A stretch of 64,000 nucleotides of DNA from JAPPLB01 sp965204095 (lineage in GTDB: Bacteria > Acidobacteriota > Terriglobia > Bryobacterales > UBA6623), in assembly GCA_965204095.1 (NCBI GenBank), contig OZ241991.1, positions 4,712,001-4,776,000 of the forward strand, written 5' to 3'. The position numbers were made by a program, and so were the translations under genes. This document shows positions 36,160 through 45,300 of the stretch, piece after piece; position 1 is the first letter of the stretch; each line of letters begins with the position of its first letter. The notes beneath the pieces were generated by a model. That model was not told the DNA's origin. It was given only the letters and a program-made list of their open reading frames with translations, and made no database searches.

Positions 36160-37335
36160 CTACACGTTGCGCATCGAGCCGAGAATCTCCTGCCGCGCCG
36201 CCGCCCGCGCGGGCAGCACGCCCCCCAGCACACCCATGACCGCCGCAAAACTCATGCCGAGCAGCAGTGCGCCGGACGAGATTTCGAACTCGAAGGTGGT
36301 GATGCTGAACGTGATGAAGTTTCCGATCCGGCCGCCAAGCCCGTCCAAAGGCAGAATCAGCAGACAACCGAGCATCCCGCCCAGCAAGGAAAGCAGCAGC
36401 GACTCGAAGAGGAACGAGAGCAGTACGCTGCCTCGTGAGAAGCCCAACATCCTCAGAACGCCCACTTCGCGAGCGCGCCGGGCGACCGCAGCGTACATCG
36501 TGTTCATCGCCGCAAAACTGCTGCCGATGGCCATGATGATCGAGACGAACACGCCCAGCACCTGAACCGGTTGGCCGGACATGGTCTGCTTCTCGTAATA
36601 CTCGCGTTCGCTAAGCGCCTCGAGCAGGAGCCGTTGGTCGTCGGCAACTTGGTTTTTGAGCGCAACGGCGGTTTCTTCGTCCTCCGCCCGGAGCAATGCC
36701 GTGCTCAACGTGCCGCCGCGGCCGAGGTCGACGGCGAGCAGATTGGCGTCAGCCCAGATTTCGCTGTTATAGGCGGATTTGCCCGCGTCGAAGACGCCGA
36801 CGACTTCCCACTCACCGCGGCCGAAGTTGAGCTTGTCACCGATGGAGGTTCCTTCGTTCGTCTCGAAGATGCCGCGGCCGACCGCCACTTCGCGTTTGCC
36901 GGGGTCGAACCAGCGGCCTCGGGAAATCTGTAGCGTTCCTGCCGTTTCGCGGAGCCGGATTCCCATCGGAGGGAGTCCGCGGACGTTCACGTTGGCGACC
37001 TCGTCAGGGTTGCTCCTGAACGGAAGATTGAACACCGTGATCACTTCGAGCGACGCCATCGGCTCACCGTTTTCTTCTCTGATCCCCTCGATGAACTTGA
37101 GGTTCTGGAACTGCTCGCGGGTGACGGTGCTATTGAGCTCGGCAGTCGAACCCTGGCGCATGACGATCACGTGCAACGGATCGCCCGTCACCGCGAGTGC
37201 GCCGTTGAGGCCGCCGATAAGCGCGCTGATTCCTACCAGCACGGCGACCGAGAGGGCGATGCCCAGCGCCGTCATGATGGTGGTCGTCTTGCGGACGAAC
37301 AGATTGCGGAAGTTGTAGGAGAGGGGGATGGCCAT
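36160..37335 (-). CDS. ABC transporter permease, FtsX/MacB type (second of two)
   Basis: 391 residues. An N-terminal helix (TTTIMTALGIALSVAVLVGIS) is followed by a large periplasmic MacB-core domain, then three C-terminal helices including VGVLRMLGFSRGSVLLSFLF, the conserved FtsX-family loop. It pairs with the permease encoded directly upstream. A heterodimeric permease with a LolD-type ATPase suggests lipoprotein, lipid or peptide export. Confidence 0.9.
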   Translation of the reverse strand: MAIPLSYNFRNLFVRKTTTIMTALGIALSVAVLVGISALIGGLNGALAVTGDPLHVIVMRQGSTAELNSTVTREQFQNLKFIEGIREENGEPMASLEVITVFNLPFRSNPDEVANVNVRGLPPMGIRLRETAGTLQISRGRWFDPGKREVAVGRGIFETNEGTSIGDKLNFGRGEWEVVGVFDAGKSAYNSEIWADANLLAVDLGRGGTLSTALLRAEDEETAVALKNQVADDQRLLLEALSEREYYEKQTMSGQPVQVLGVFVSIIMAIGSSFAAMNTMYAAVARRAREVGVLRMLGFSRGSVLLSFLFESLLLSLLGGMLGCLLILPLDGLGGRIGNFITFSITTFEFEISSGALLLGMSFAAVMGVLGGVLPARAAARQEILGSMRNV

Positions 37336-37353
37336 TGCAGGGATGTATGGTTG

Positions 37354-38502
37354 TCAGCCGGCGTGGCGAAGCGCATCGGTGACTCGGGTGCGCGCCGCGA
37401 TGATCGCCGGCACGATCGAGCTGAAGAGGCCGATGAGGAGGGCGACACCGAGGCAAAAGAACACTCCCCACCAGGGCATGATGAGTCCCTCGAAGAAACC
37501 GACCAGCATTTCGGTGGCCAAGCCCGTCACCAGGTAGGTCAAAGCGGTTCCCAACACCCCTCCCACGAACGCGATGAGCACCGCTTCGGCGATGATCATT
37601 GACAAGACAGTGGCCGAAGTGAAGCCAAGAGTCTTCAATACGCCGATTTCCTGAATGCGCTCGCGGACCGACATCGCGACCGTGTTGCCCGACACCAGCA
37701 GAATCGTGAAGACAACAGCACCCGCGATGCTCAACAGAAAGAGCTTGACGTTGCCCATCTGGCTCACGAAGGAGAGCTGAAAGGCCCGCTCGGTTTCGGT
37801 CTTGGTCGGCTGGGGCGCATTTCGGAACATGTCATCGATGGCCTGGGCGACACGGGGTACGTCTTCAGGGGAGCTAACTCGAATATAGAACGTTCCGACC
37901 TCTCCCCTGCGGCTCTCGGGCAGGCTTTCTTCGAAGTACTTCCAGTGAAAAAAACTGTTGTTGTCTTCCGGCCCTTCGAAGATGGCTCGGACGACGACAT
38001 CGAGATCGATGGGGTAGATGTCGCCGACAAGGGTAAAGCGGTCACCGAGCTTCAGGCCGGTGCGGTTCACGACGGAACTGCCGATCGCGATGCCCTGCCG
38101 ATCGCGGAGCCAGGCCTGGTATTGGTCTTCCGGGATGCTGACTTCCGTGAGGACTTTGAATAACTGTTCGGGATCGACGGCGAAACGCGCGAAGAACTCC
38201 TCCGGCCGATTGTCCTTGTACTTCCCCCCGAACCATGAGAACTTTGTCAGGGTTTCAACACCGTCGACGCCTCGGATGCGGTTTTCGTAATACTGCGGCA
38301 ACTCCATTGCCAGCGACACGCGGTGCCGCACGATGAGACGCAGGGCTTCCTCCTCGGTGCCGCCGCGAAAATAGAACGCCGCGTAGACTGACAACAGCAC
38401 GCCGACCAGCAGGAGCGACATCGTGATGCTGGCGACGGTCAGAATCGTGCGGCGGCGATTCCTAAGCAGATTCTTGAAGGTGAGGGGGACAAACCTGAGC
38501 AT
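37354..38502 (-). CDS. ABC transporter permease, FtsX/MacB type (first of two)
   Basis: 382 residues from ATG 38502. An N-terminal helix (ILTVASITMSLLLVGVLLSV), periplasmic domain and three C-terminal helices with EIGVLKTLGFTSATVLSMII are the FtsX/MacB plan. It is the first gene of the operon permease-permease-adaptor-ATPase. A TACAAT at 38530-38535 on the minus strand is a plausible -10 box with a leader of about 20 bases. Confidence 0.9.
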   Translation of the reverse strand: MLRFVPLTFKNLLRNRRRTILTVASITMSLLLVGVLLSVYAAFYFRGGTEEEALRLIVRHRVSLAMELPQYYENRIRGVDGVETLTKFSWFGGKYKDNRPEEFFARFAVDPEQLFKVLTEVSIPEDQYQAWLRDRQGIAIGSSVVNRTGLKLGDRFTLVGDIYPIDLDVVVRAIFEGPEDNNSFFHWKYFEESLPESRRGEVGTFYIRVSSPEDVPRVAQAIDDMFRNAPQPTKTETERAFQLSFVSQMGNVKLFLLSIAGAVVFTILLVSGNTVAMSVRERIQEIGVLKTLGFTSATVLSMIIAEAVLIAFVGGVLGTALTYLVTGLATEMLVGFFEGLIMPWWGVFFCLGVALLIGLFSSIVPAIIAARTRVTDALRHAG

Positions 38503-38563
38503 GGCTGCCGCGTGGAACGACTTTCCCGGATTGTAGCAGTCTTCTTTCGCCGCCACGCGGCAA

Positions 38564-38748
38564 CTAACCTGCATTTCTCACCACCCGACGGTCGAAGCAC
38601 GCGATACGGCCGCCAGGACTTCGTTGCGCTTGCTTGCCGTGCTCAACGTACTGTTCAAGCACGCCTGCGCGCGCCAAGCGGCGCGCGCCTCGTCCTGACG
38701 GCCCTCTCACGCACTTCGCCTCGCCACGTAGTGAGAAATGCAGGTTGA
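38564..38748. repeat. Inverted-repeat element, copy A
   Basis: About 185 bp bounded by CTAACCTGCATTTCTCACC and GTGAGAAATGCAGGTTGAG. The interior holds a GCGCGCGCC...GGCGCGCGC hairpin and a GTACT...AAGTAC-type dyad, the latter damaged here by T to C. There is no protein-coding content. In this copy the border reads AACCTGC/GCAGGTT on both sides. Confidence 0.85.
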
Positions 38749-40020
38749 GCGGTGATGCATCCCGTCTGAACTGCGTTGCTCCTCGGTCGAATATGTCCAA
38801 TATACTCCCTCGTCGCTCCTTGTCAGACGGGCACCTCACCTCTCTCGATGCTACGCGGGGTTTCACCTCGGGCTGCCAGCGAGAACGGCGGACGGCGCGC
38901 GGACCCTTGATCGGGTGGGGGGGGGAGGGGCCGGGAAATGCCGGGAAATCGTGGGAAATTGTGGGAAATCGTGGGTAGAAAAGCATAAAAGCCGTGTTTC
39001 GCGTCTCGTGATTCGTGAAAAACCCGTAGGCCGGGCTTGGAGTTGCTCTCCTTGGAGTCGCCGGAGGGCAGGGGAAAAACATGTTGCGTGATTCGTTGCT
39101 GGTGAAAACCCAACAAGCCGTGTTGCCGGCGCGGGGGACGGCGGCCGCCCATGCCGCGCCATAGCCGCCCGAAGCCGCGCCGCAACGCGCAGGAAAGCAG
39201 CGACCGGGCGGCCAGAAATGCCGTGACTCGTGATTCGTGAAAAGCATAAAGGCCGTGTTTCGTGACTCGTGTTTCGTGATTCGTGAAAACCTTACAGGCC
39301 GCGTTGCCAGTGTGGACGGCGCGGGGACACTGGTTCCGGACAATATTTTTTGGCGAACAATGGCGAACAATCGTGAACAATAGTGAACAGGAAAACAGTG
39401 ACTTGCCTGCTGGCGCAGTGGACCGGACGGAGGTTTCTGGTGGCGCCACCCCTCGCGCACCCACGGTGATAAAAGCCGTGTTTCGTGTTTCGTGTTTCGT
39501 GAAAAGCATAAAAGCCGTGTTTCGTGTTTCGTGAAAAACCTTACAGGTCGTGCTGCCGGCGCGGGGGGCGGTCGCCGCCCATGCCGCGCCACGCCGAGGG
39601 CAAGTCGATCCGGGTGATTGCCGATATCCTGTCATCATGCTAGGCCGGCCGAGGCGGGAAAAAAAGACTGAAGGGCTTCAGTACCAACAGGTACCGTTCG
39701 GGCCACGTGATTCGTGAAAAACACAAAGGCCGTGATTCGTGTTTCGTGACTCGTGATTCATGAAAAACATAAAGGCCGTGACTCGTATCTCGCGATTCGT
39801 GTTTCGTAAAGACTTTAAATTCAGCGGCTTGCGGCTAGCGAACGCCTGGGAGGCCCTGATTCGCGACCCGCACGGACTGCGCCTCCCTGTGCTGTTGCCT
39901 AGCAGGCCGGGGCGGAAAAAACAAGACTGAAGGGCTTCAGTACCCCATGTGCCAAAAAAGCCGTATTTCGTGACTCGTGTTTCGTGATTCGTGAAAAACC
40001 TTAAATGCAGTGGCTTGTGG
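38749..40020. repeat. Repeat island: heptamer and decamer arrays, two hairpin repeats
   Basis: No credible gene is present. Decamer arrays: 38931-38980 (CCGGGAAATG, CCGGGAAATC, GTGGGAAATT, GTGGGAAATC) and 39351-39390 (TGGCGAACAA twice, TCGTGAACAA, TAGTGAACAG). Heptamer arrays: near 38988-39018, 39222-39290, 39470-39540, 39708-39815 and 39960-40000, usually framed by AAAGGCCGTG before and AAAACCTTA or AAAGCATAAA after. ACTGAAGGGCTTCAGT hairpins: 39667-39682 and 39926-39941, in the orientation opposite to those near 15 kb. Confidence 0.8.
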
Positions 40021-40204
40021 CTAGCTTGCATTTCTCACCACCCGACGGTCGAAGCACACGATACGACCGCCAGGACTTCGTTGCGCTTGCTTGCCGTGCT
40101 CGACGTACTGTTCAAGTACGCCTGCGCGCGCCAAGCGGCGCGCGCCTAGTCCTGACGGCCCTCTCACGCACTTCGCCTCGCCACGTGGTGAGAAATGCAG
40201 GCTA
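40021..40204. repeat. Inverted-repeat element, copy B
   Basis: 184 bp bounded by CTAGCTTGCATTTCTCACC and GGTGAGAAATGCAGGCTAA. The interior is nearly identical to copy F at 59021. It includes the GCGCGCGCCAAGCGGCGCGC hairpin and GTACTGTTCAAGTAC dyad. Confidence 0.88.
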
Positions 40205-40330
40205 AGGGAGCGCCACGCGTGTCGGGCCTATGGCGAGGAAGATTGCCGCGCGGTTACGCGCGGGGTGGAGCGGCGGATCGGCCGCATCCGTCGCCTCGCG
40301 ACTTGCTGCGAAGCCTCGGCCTGCGGTTAT

Positions 40331-40750
40331 CTATTCGCCGAGAACATGCAGCGCAAGGATTCTCTGGTGCGCGCGGCGGCGGTGCTCGAAGACGTAGATG
40401 CCTTGCCAGGTTCCGAGTGCGGGGCGGCCCCGGCGAATGGGAATGGAGAGTTGACTCTGGGTGAGGGCGGCCCGGATGTGAGCCGGCATGTCGTCGGGAC
40501 CTTCCATGGTGTGGGTGTAGAGGTTGTTGTCCTCGGGGACAAGGCGGCTGAAGAAGGTTTCGAGATCTCTGACGACATCGGGGTCGGCGTTTTCCTGGAT
40601 GAGCAAGGAGGCGGAGGTGTGTCGGAGGAAGATGGTGAGGAGACCTTCCTGGATACCGAGACTCTCGACCCAGGAGCAGGTCTCTCGGGTGACTTCGTAG
40701 AAACCCTTGCCGCGCGTTGGAACGGTGATCTGGCGAGTGAACTGCCGCAC
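40331..40750 (-). CDS. YjbQ/UPF0047 family protein
   Basis: 139 residues from GTG 40750, which gives the usual family length. Landmarks are HTSASLLIQENADPDVVRDL, EGPDDMPAHIRAALT and the C-terminal GTWQGIYVFEHR. Members form trimers with a conserved His/Asp/Glu site; some show weak thiamin phosphate synthase activity. It is monocistronic, and the region before 40331 is about 125 bases of spacer after element copy B. Confidence 0.92.
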   Translation of the reverse strand: MRQFTRQITVPTRGKGFYEVTRETCSWVESLGIQEGLLTIFLRHTSASLLIQENADPDVVRDLETFFSRLVPEDNNLYTHTMEGPDDMPAHIRAALTQSQLSIPIRRGRPALGTWQGIYVFEHRRRAHQRILALHVLGE

Positions 40751-40837
40751 GAGTCCATGTAGTGTAGCTGACTGATCAGCTAACTTCGTGCTGCAACGGA
40801 CGCCGACTTTCCGGGACAATACGGTCTTGTTTTGCTG

Positions 40838-41776
40838 ATGCGGCACGGAAGGATTGTTGGCGTGCTCTCCTTGGCGGCTGCCTGCCTGGGCTGTGCGGCG
40901 AAAGGGCAGCTCGTTCGCGCGGCGGATGCATCGCGGGAGGAGTTGATCCGTTCATTGAAGGACTTCGAGCTCGAGGCGGGGTTCGAGGAGACGGACAACT
41001 TCTCGCAGTTGTCGAGCCGCGCCTACATCGACTACCGATGCTATTTCACGGGCAAGCTGAAGCTCCCCTCGGACTACTACAAACTCAAGCTGCGCCACGG
41101 AACGCCAACAGGCTGCCCGATCGACGAGGCCAAATACGACGTCTTCTTCTATCGGGTCGAAGCCGTGGCGAGCGGGCATACGCCCATCACACCCAGTCTC
41201 GGGAAGGCGAGTGTCGAACGGACACTGGTCGTGGTTCCCCATGAGGACTTCCACAACGATTCGAGAATGGAAGGTTGGCCCACGGCGATCCGTGAGGCAG
41301 CTTCGACGCTGGTAGGGTTTCTGGCGGCGGCTGCGTTCGCGAAGAAAGAATATGGGGAGTCGTCGCCTGAGCATCTCAGGCTTTCACGGGAACCGGGAAT
41401 CTTCTTGCGCAAGGCGGAGATCGTCAACAGGCACGCCGCTCGCCTGGCCGAGCTTTATCGCAAGAGCCGGGATGGTCGGATCGCCAAGACGAGGACCCTT
41501 GGACAGAAGAAAGCGATCTTCTCTCTCCTGCACGGCGAATGCGCAGAGTTGCCGGACGCTCGGTCGTTCAACAAGCATCTCAGCGCGTTGAACAACGCCG
41601 GGCTGGCTTTCGACCTGACGTATACGCGGCATTACCCGCTGCTGTATCGTGTATCCCGCGCGGTCGGCGGCGAGTTGGAGCAGACCATCGCCGCGCTGAG
41701 GCCGCCTTCCGGGAGGAAGTCATTTTCCGAGGAGGAAGCGGTGGCGTACTTCCAGCGACAACTGAGCGATGAGTAG
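40838..41776 (+). CDS. Putative zinc metallopeptidase lipoprotein (HEDFH)
   Basis: 312 residues with a lipobox (AAACLGC, Cys19). The distinctive segment is VVVPHEDFHN, an HExxH motif at His135-Glu136-His139, followed by IREAASTLVGF with Glu153 as a possible third zinc ligand. Upstream it has DYRCYFTGKLKLPSDYY and KYDVFFYRVEAVASG. The layout distantly resembles predicted aminopeptidases (PF10023-like), but I cannot confirm the family. ATG 40838 is preferred over TTG 40832. It diverges from yjbQ with about 87 bases between starts. Confidence 0.7.
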   Translation: MRHGRIVGVLSLAAACLGCAAKGQLVRAADASREELIRSLKDFELEAGFEETDNFSQLSSRAYIDYRCYFTGKLKLPSDYYKLKLRHGTPTGCPIDEAKYDVFFYRVEAVASGHTPITPSLGKASVERTLVVVPHEDFHNDSRMEGWPTAIREAASTLVGFLAAAAFAKKEYGESSPEHLRLSREPGIFLRKAEIVNRHAARLAELYRKSRDGRIAKTRTLGQKKAIFSLLHGECAELPDARSFNKHLSALNNAGLAFDLTYTRHYPLLYRVSRAVGGELEQTIAALRPPSGRKSFSEEEAVAYFQRQLSDE

Positions 41777-41794
41777 ACGAGCGGCCGTGCTCGA

Positions 41795-42313
41795 CTAGCT
41801 TTCGAGTTCCTCGAAGATTTCCGGCAAGGGCACTTCGATCGCCGGACCATCGGTTCTCAACACTCCGTCTGTCACTTCCATTGAACCGTCGCGGGTATGA
41901 GCCCATGCTCGCCGGCTGCGGGGATTGATCACCCAACAGTGGGACACACCGAAGCGCAGGTAGTCTTCGATCCGTTCCCGAAGGTCCGAGTCGCGATCGT
42001 CCTTCGACAGAATCTCGATGCAGACAAAAGGCGGATTCGTGAAAACGAGTTCGGTCGGGCGATCGCCGCGAGTGACACAGATGTCGGGAACCCGATAGCG
42101 CGTCGGCGAAACTTGAATTCGTTGCTCGACGAACACGTGGATACCGAGTCGCCGCCTGCGGACATTCAGCCAAGCGGCAAGCTCTGTCTGTAGCTCACTG
42201 TGGTCCCGCTCTCCCAAGCTGCGCTCCCAAAGAACACCGTCAACGTACTCTCGGTCAGGGCGGTAACTCGTCGCCCGGTACTCATGCACGGAGGTCAACG
42301 TTCCACTCGGCAT
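41795..42313 (-). CDS. Uma2 family endonuclease-like protein (DUF820)
   Basis: 172 residues. The PD-(D/E)XK-type core is visible as RVPDICVTRGD then FVCIEILSKDD and a C-terminal CWVINP strand. Uma2 proteins are restriction-endonuclease-fold proteins abundant in cyanobacteria and other genomes; their role is unclear. The last base of its stop lies 18 bases past the end of the lipoprotein gene on the other strand. TATTAGTGTAAT at 42321-42332, just upstream, is repeated in front of higB. Confidence 0.88.
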   Translation of the reverse strand: MPSGTLTSVHEYRATSYRPDREYVDGVLWERSLGERDHSELQTELAAWLNVRRRRLGIHVFVEQRIQVSPTRYRVPDICVTRGDRPTELVFTNPPFVCIEILSKDDRDSDLRERIEDYLRFGVSHCWVINPRSRRAWAHTRDGSMEVTDGVLRTDGPAIEVPLPEIFEELES

Positions 42314-42339
42314 ACCCTTGTATTAGTGTAATAGGCGAG

Positions 42340-45300
42340 CTATTCCTTGGTGATCGTCTCGTCGAGGTTGAGGATGGTGCTGGTCACCATCGTCCATGCG
42401 GCGAGTTCCTGTTCGTCAACATTGGGATTGTGTGGCGAGTCACCCACCGCGAGGAGCTCGCGGGCCGCATCGGGTTGCCGGCGATAATCTTCGGCTAGCT
42501 GTTGAAGCAGCGTGAGCAGAATGTCCTTCTCTTTCGGCGAAGGCTCTCGGGCCGTGGCGCGGAGGTAAGCAAATGCGAGCCGCTCGGAGTCGTTTGACCC
42601 GCCTTCCGTCAGGGTCCTTTCGGCGAGGACTCGCGCCGCTTCAACGTATGTCGGGTCGTTCATCAGGATGAGAGCTTGCAACGGCGTGTTCGTGCGAGGA
42701 CGCCGCACGGTGCACTTCTCGCGGTCGGGTGCGTCGAAGGTGACGAGTGTTGGAGGCGGGACGGTCCGCTTCCAGAAGTTGTACATGCTGCGGCGGTAGA
42801 GGTCATCGCCTTTGCCGACGAAGTACTGCTGCGCGGTGAAGCGGTCGCCAAACGACATTTCCTTCCACAGGCCCGGCGGTTGATAAGGATAGACGCTGGG
42901 GCCGCCGATTGTCGGCACGAGCAGACCGCTGACGGCGAGGGCATTGTCGCGAATCGTCTCGGCGGGCAACCGGAAACGCGGACCACGGGCAAGCTGTCGA
43001 TTCTCGGGGTCCTCGGCCTGTCGCTCGGGGGTGGTGCGCGAGGACTGCCGATAAGCCGCCGAAGTTACGATCAGGCGTTGCAAGGCCTTGATGTCCCAAC
43101 CGGATTCGACGAACCGAATCGCCAGCCAGTCGAGAAGTTCGGGATGGGATGGCGCTTCGCCTTGCGAGCCGAAGTCTTCGGCTGTCTTGACGAGGCCGAC
43201 GCCGAAGTACATCTGCCAATAACGATTTACGGCGACGCGCGCGGTGAGCGGATTCGAGCCTGAGACCAGCCACTTCGCGAGACCGAGCCGGTTGACTGGC
43301 GCGTCTTCCGGAAGCGGCGGAAGAACCGCCGGCACCGCTGCCGTTACCTTCTCGCCCTTGTTGCGATAGTCTCCGCGGCCCAACAGGAACGTCTCACGCG
43401 GTTCGTTCATGCTGCGCATCACCATGGTCGTCGGGATGTGTTCTTCCAGGTCGCTCTTGCGCTTGCGCTGCTCGCGAAGCATCGTGTAGGCGTCGCGATG
43501 ACGCTGCGGCGCATAGTGCGTGAGGTAGTAATGACGCAGTGTCTGGTCTTGCGACCGGCAGCGGCTTTCTTCCTTCGACTCTCTCTCTTGGGCGACTTGG
43601 ACTTCACCCTTCTTCTCGGTCAGCAGGTCACCGAACTGCGCGCAGGGATCGTCGGGTTGGCGCGAGGAGAGGATGGCGCGAATGGGTTCGTGGACGGCCA
43701 ACTGCTCGACCTCGGCTTCTCCGAGCACGCGGTCGTAGACGCGCAGGTCATCGATGTCGCCCTTGTAAGGTTCGCCGAAGGATGCGTCGCCGATGCCGAC
43801 CGGTCGACTGTTCGCAATCGAGCCGCTCAGGCTGTCGCGTGTGACCTTCATCTCTGCCGCCTTGCCGTTGAGATAGACGGAGACTCCGCCCGCCGTCCCA
43901 GAACCATCGGAGCTGACCGTGACTTGATGCCAGTCATTGAGACTGAGCTTCTGCGCCGATTCGAGAAGCACAGCGTTGTCGGGCCATTGGTGAACGAGCC
44001 GGACATAGAGCGTTTGCCCGCGGCGGTAGGCGCCGGTTTTTTCGGACTTGCCCAGGAAGAGTTCCAAGCCGGTACGGCTCTCGGCATCGGCGATTTTGTG
44101 GAAGAGGCTCTTCGCGGAGGGCCGGGAGGCGCGCATCCAAAGCGCGATGGAGAAGGGATGGTCGCCGACGGAGTGCTCCTGACCGAAGGTGACGTGCGTC
44201 TGACCGCTAAGGCGGACAGCGCGTCCGACTTGCCCGTCAACGTAGGTGACTTCGCCGCGGCGGGTTTCGACCTCCCGGCTTTTGGCGAGACCTGCGAGAT
44301 TGTCCTCGAAGGCGAAGTGTGCCCTCAGGCCGTCTGCCGGGGCGGTCGGAATCTCGGAGAGCGCTCTCGCCCTCCATGCGAATTCCAGCCGATCGATCTC
44401 CGGCTTCGGCAGCTTGCGCTCGGTCTTGGCGATCTTGCGCTGAATAGCCGCGAGCAGGTTCTCCTCCGGCTTGCTGGGCAGTTGCAGCATGGGAACGGCG
44501 TTGCCGCGTTGTCCGTCGAGCCCCTTCTCGGGAACGGAGTTGAAGAAGGCGTAGAAGCGATAGAAGTCGTTTTGCGTGATGGGATCATACTTGTGGTCGT
44601 GGCAGCGTGCACAGCCCACCGTCATGCTCATCCAGACGGTGGCGGTAGTCTCGAGGCGGTCGATGACGTACTCGTTGTGATACTCCTCGGGGATCGCGCC
44701 GCCCTCGTAGTTGATCATGTGATTGCGGTTGAACCCGGTGGCGACGAGCTGCTCGCGGCTGGGGTTGGGCAGCAGGTCTCCGGCAAGCTGCTCGATGGTG
44801 AACCGGTCATAAGGCATGTTTCGGTTGAACGCCTCGATCACCCAATCGCGCCAGTGCCACATGTCGCGGTGGGAATCGATGTGATAGCCGTGGGTGTCGG
44901 CGTAGCGCGCCAGATCGAGCCATTCCATCGCCATGCGCTCGCCGTAGTGCTTCGATTGCAGGAGATCGTCGACACGCTCCTCGTAGGCATCGGGGGAGTC
45001 GTCATCGAGAAAGGAATCGACTTGCTCGGGGGTGGGCGGCAGGCCGGTCAGGTCAAAAGTTGCGCGGCGCAGAAGTGTGATCTTGTCGGCCTCGAGCGAA
45101 GGTTCGAGTCTTTCCGCCTCGAGCCGCGCAAGGACAAAGTTGTCGATGGCGTTACGCGGCCATGAGGCGTTTTCGACGGCAGGCGCCTCGGGACGCTCGG
45201 GGCGCCGAAATGCCCAGTGCGTTTCCCAGGGAGCGCCCTGTTCGATCCACAAACGGATCAGGCCGATCTCGTCCCGGGTCAGTTTTCGCTCGGCATGGGG

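Noticed and set aside
38564..39638. Minus-strand frames with recurring HESRNTxHE-like peptides
   Set aside because: They are translations of heptamer arrays (three 7-base units make seven codons) and lack family signals or ribosome sites.
43438..45165. A 575-codon plus-strand frame inside the DUF1549/DUF1553 gene
   Set aside because: Shadow of a strongly conserved minus-strand gene; the translation has no recognisable domain.
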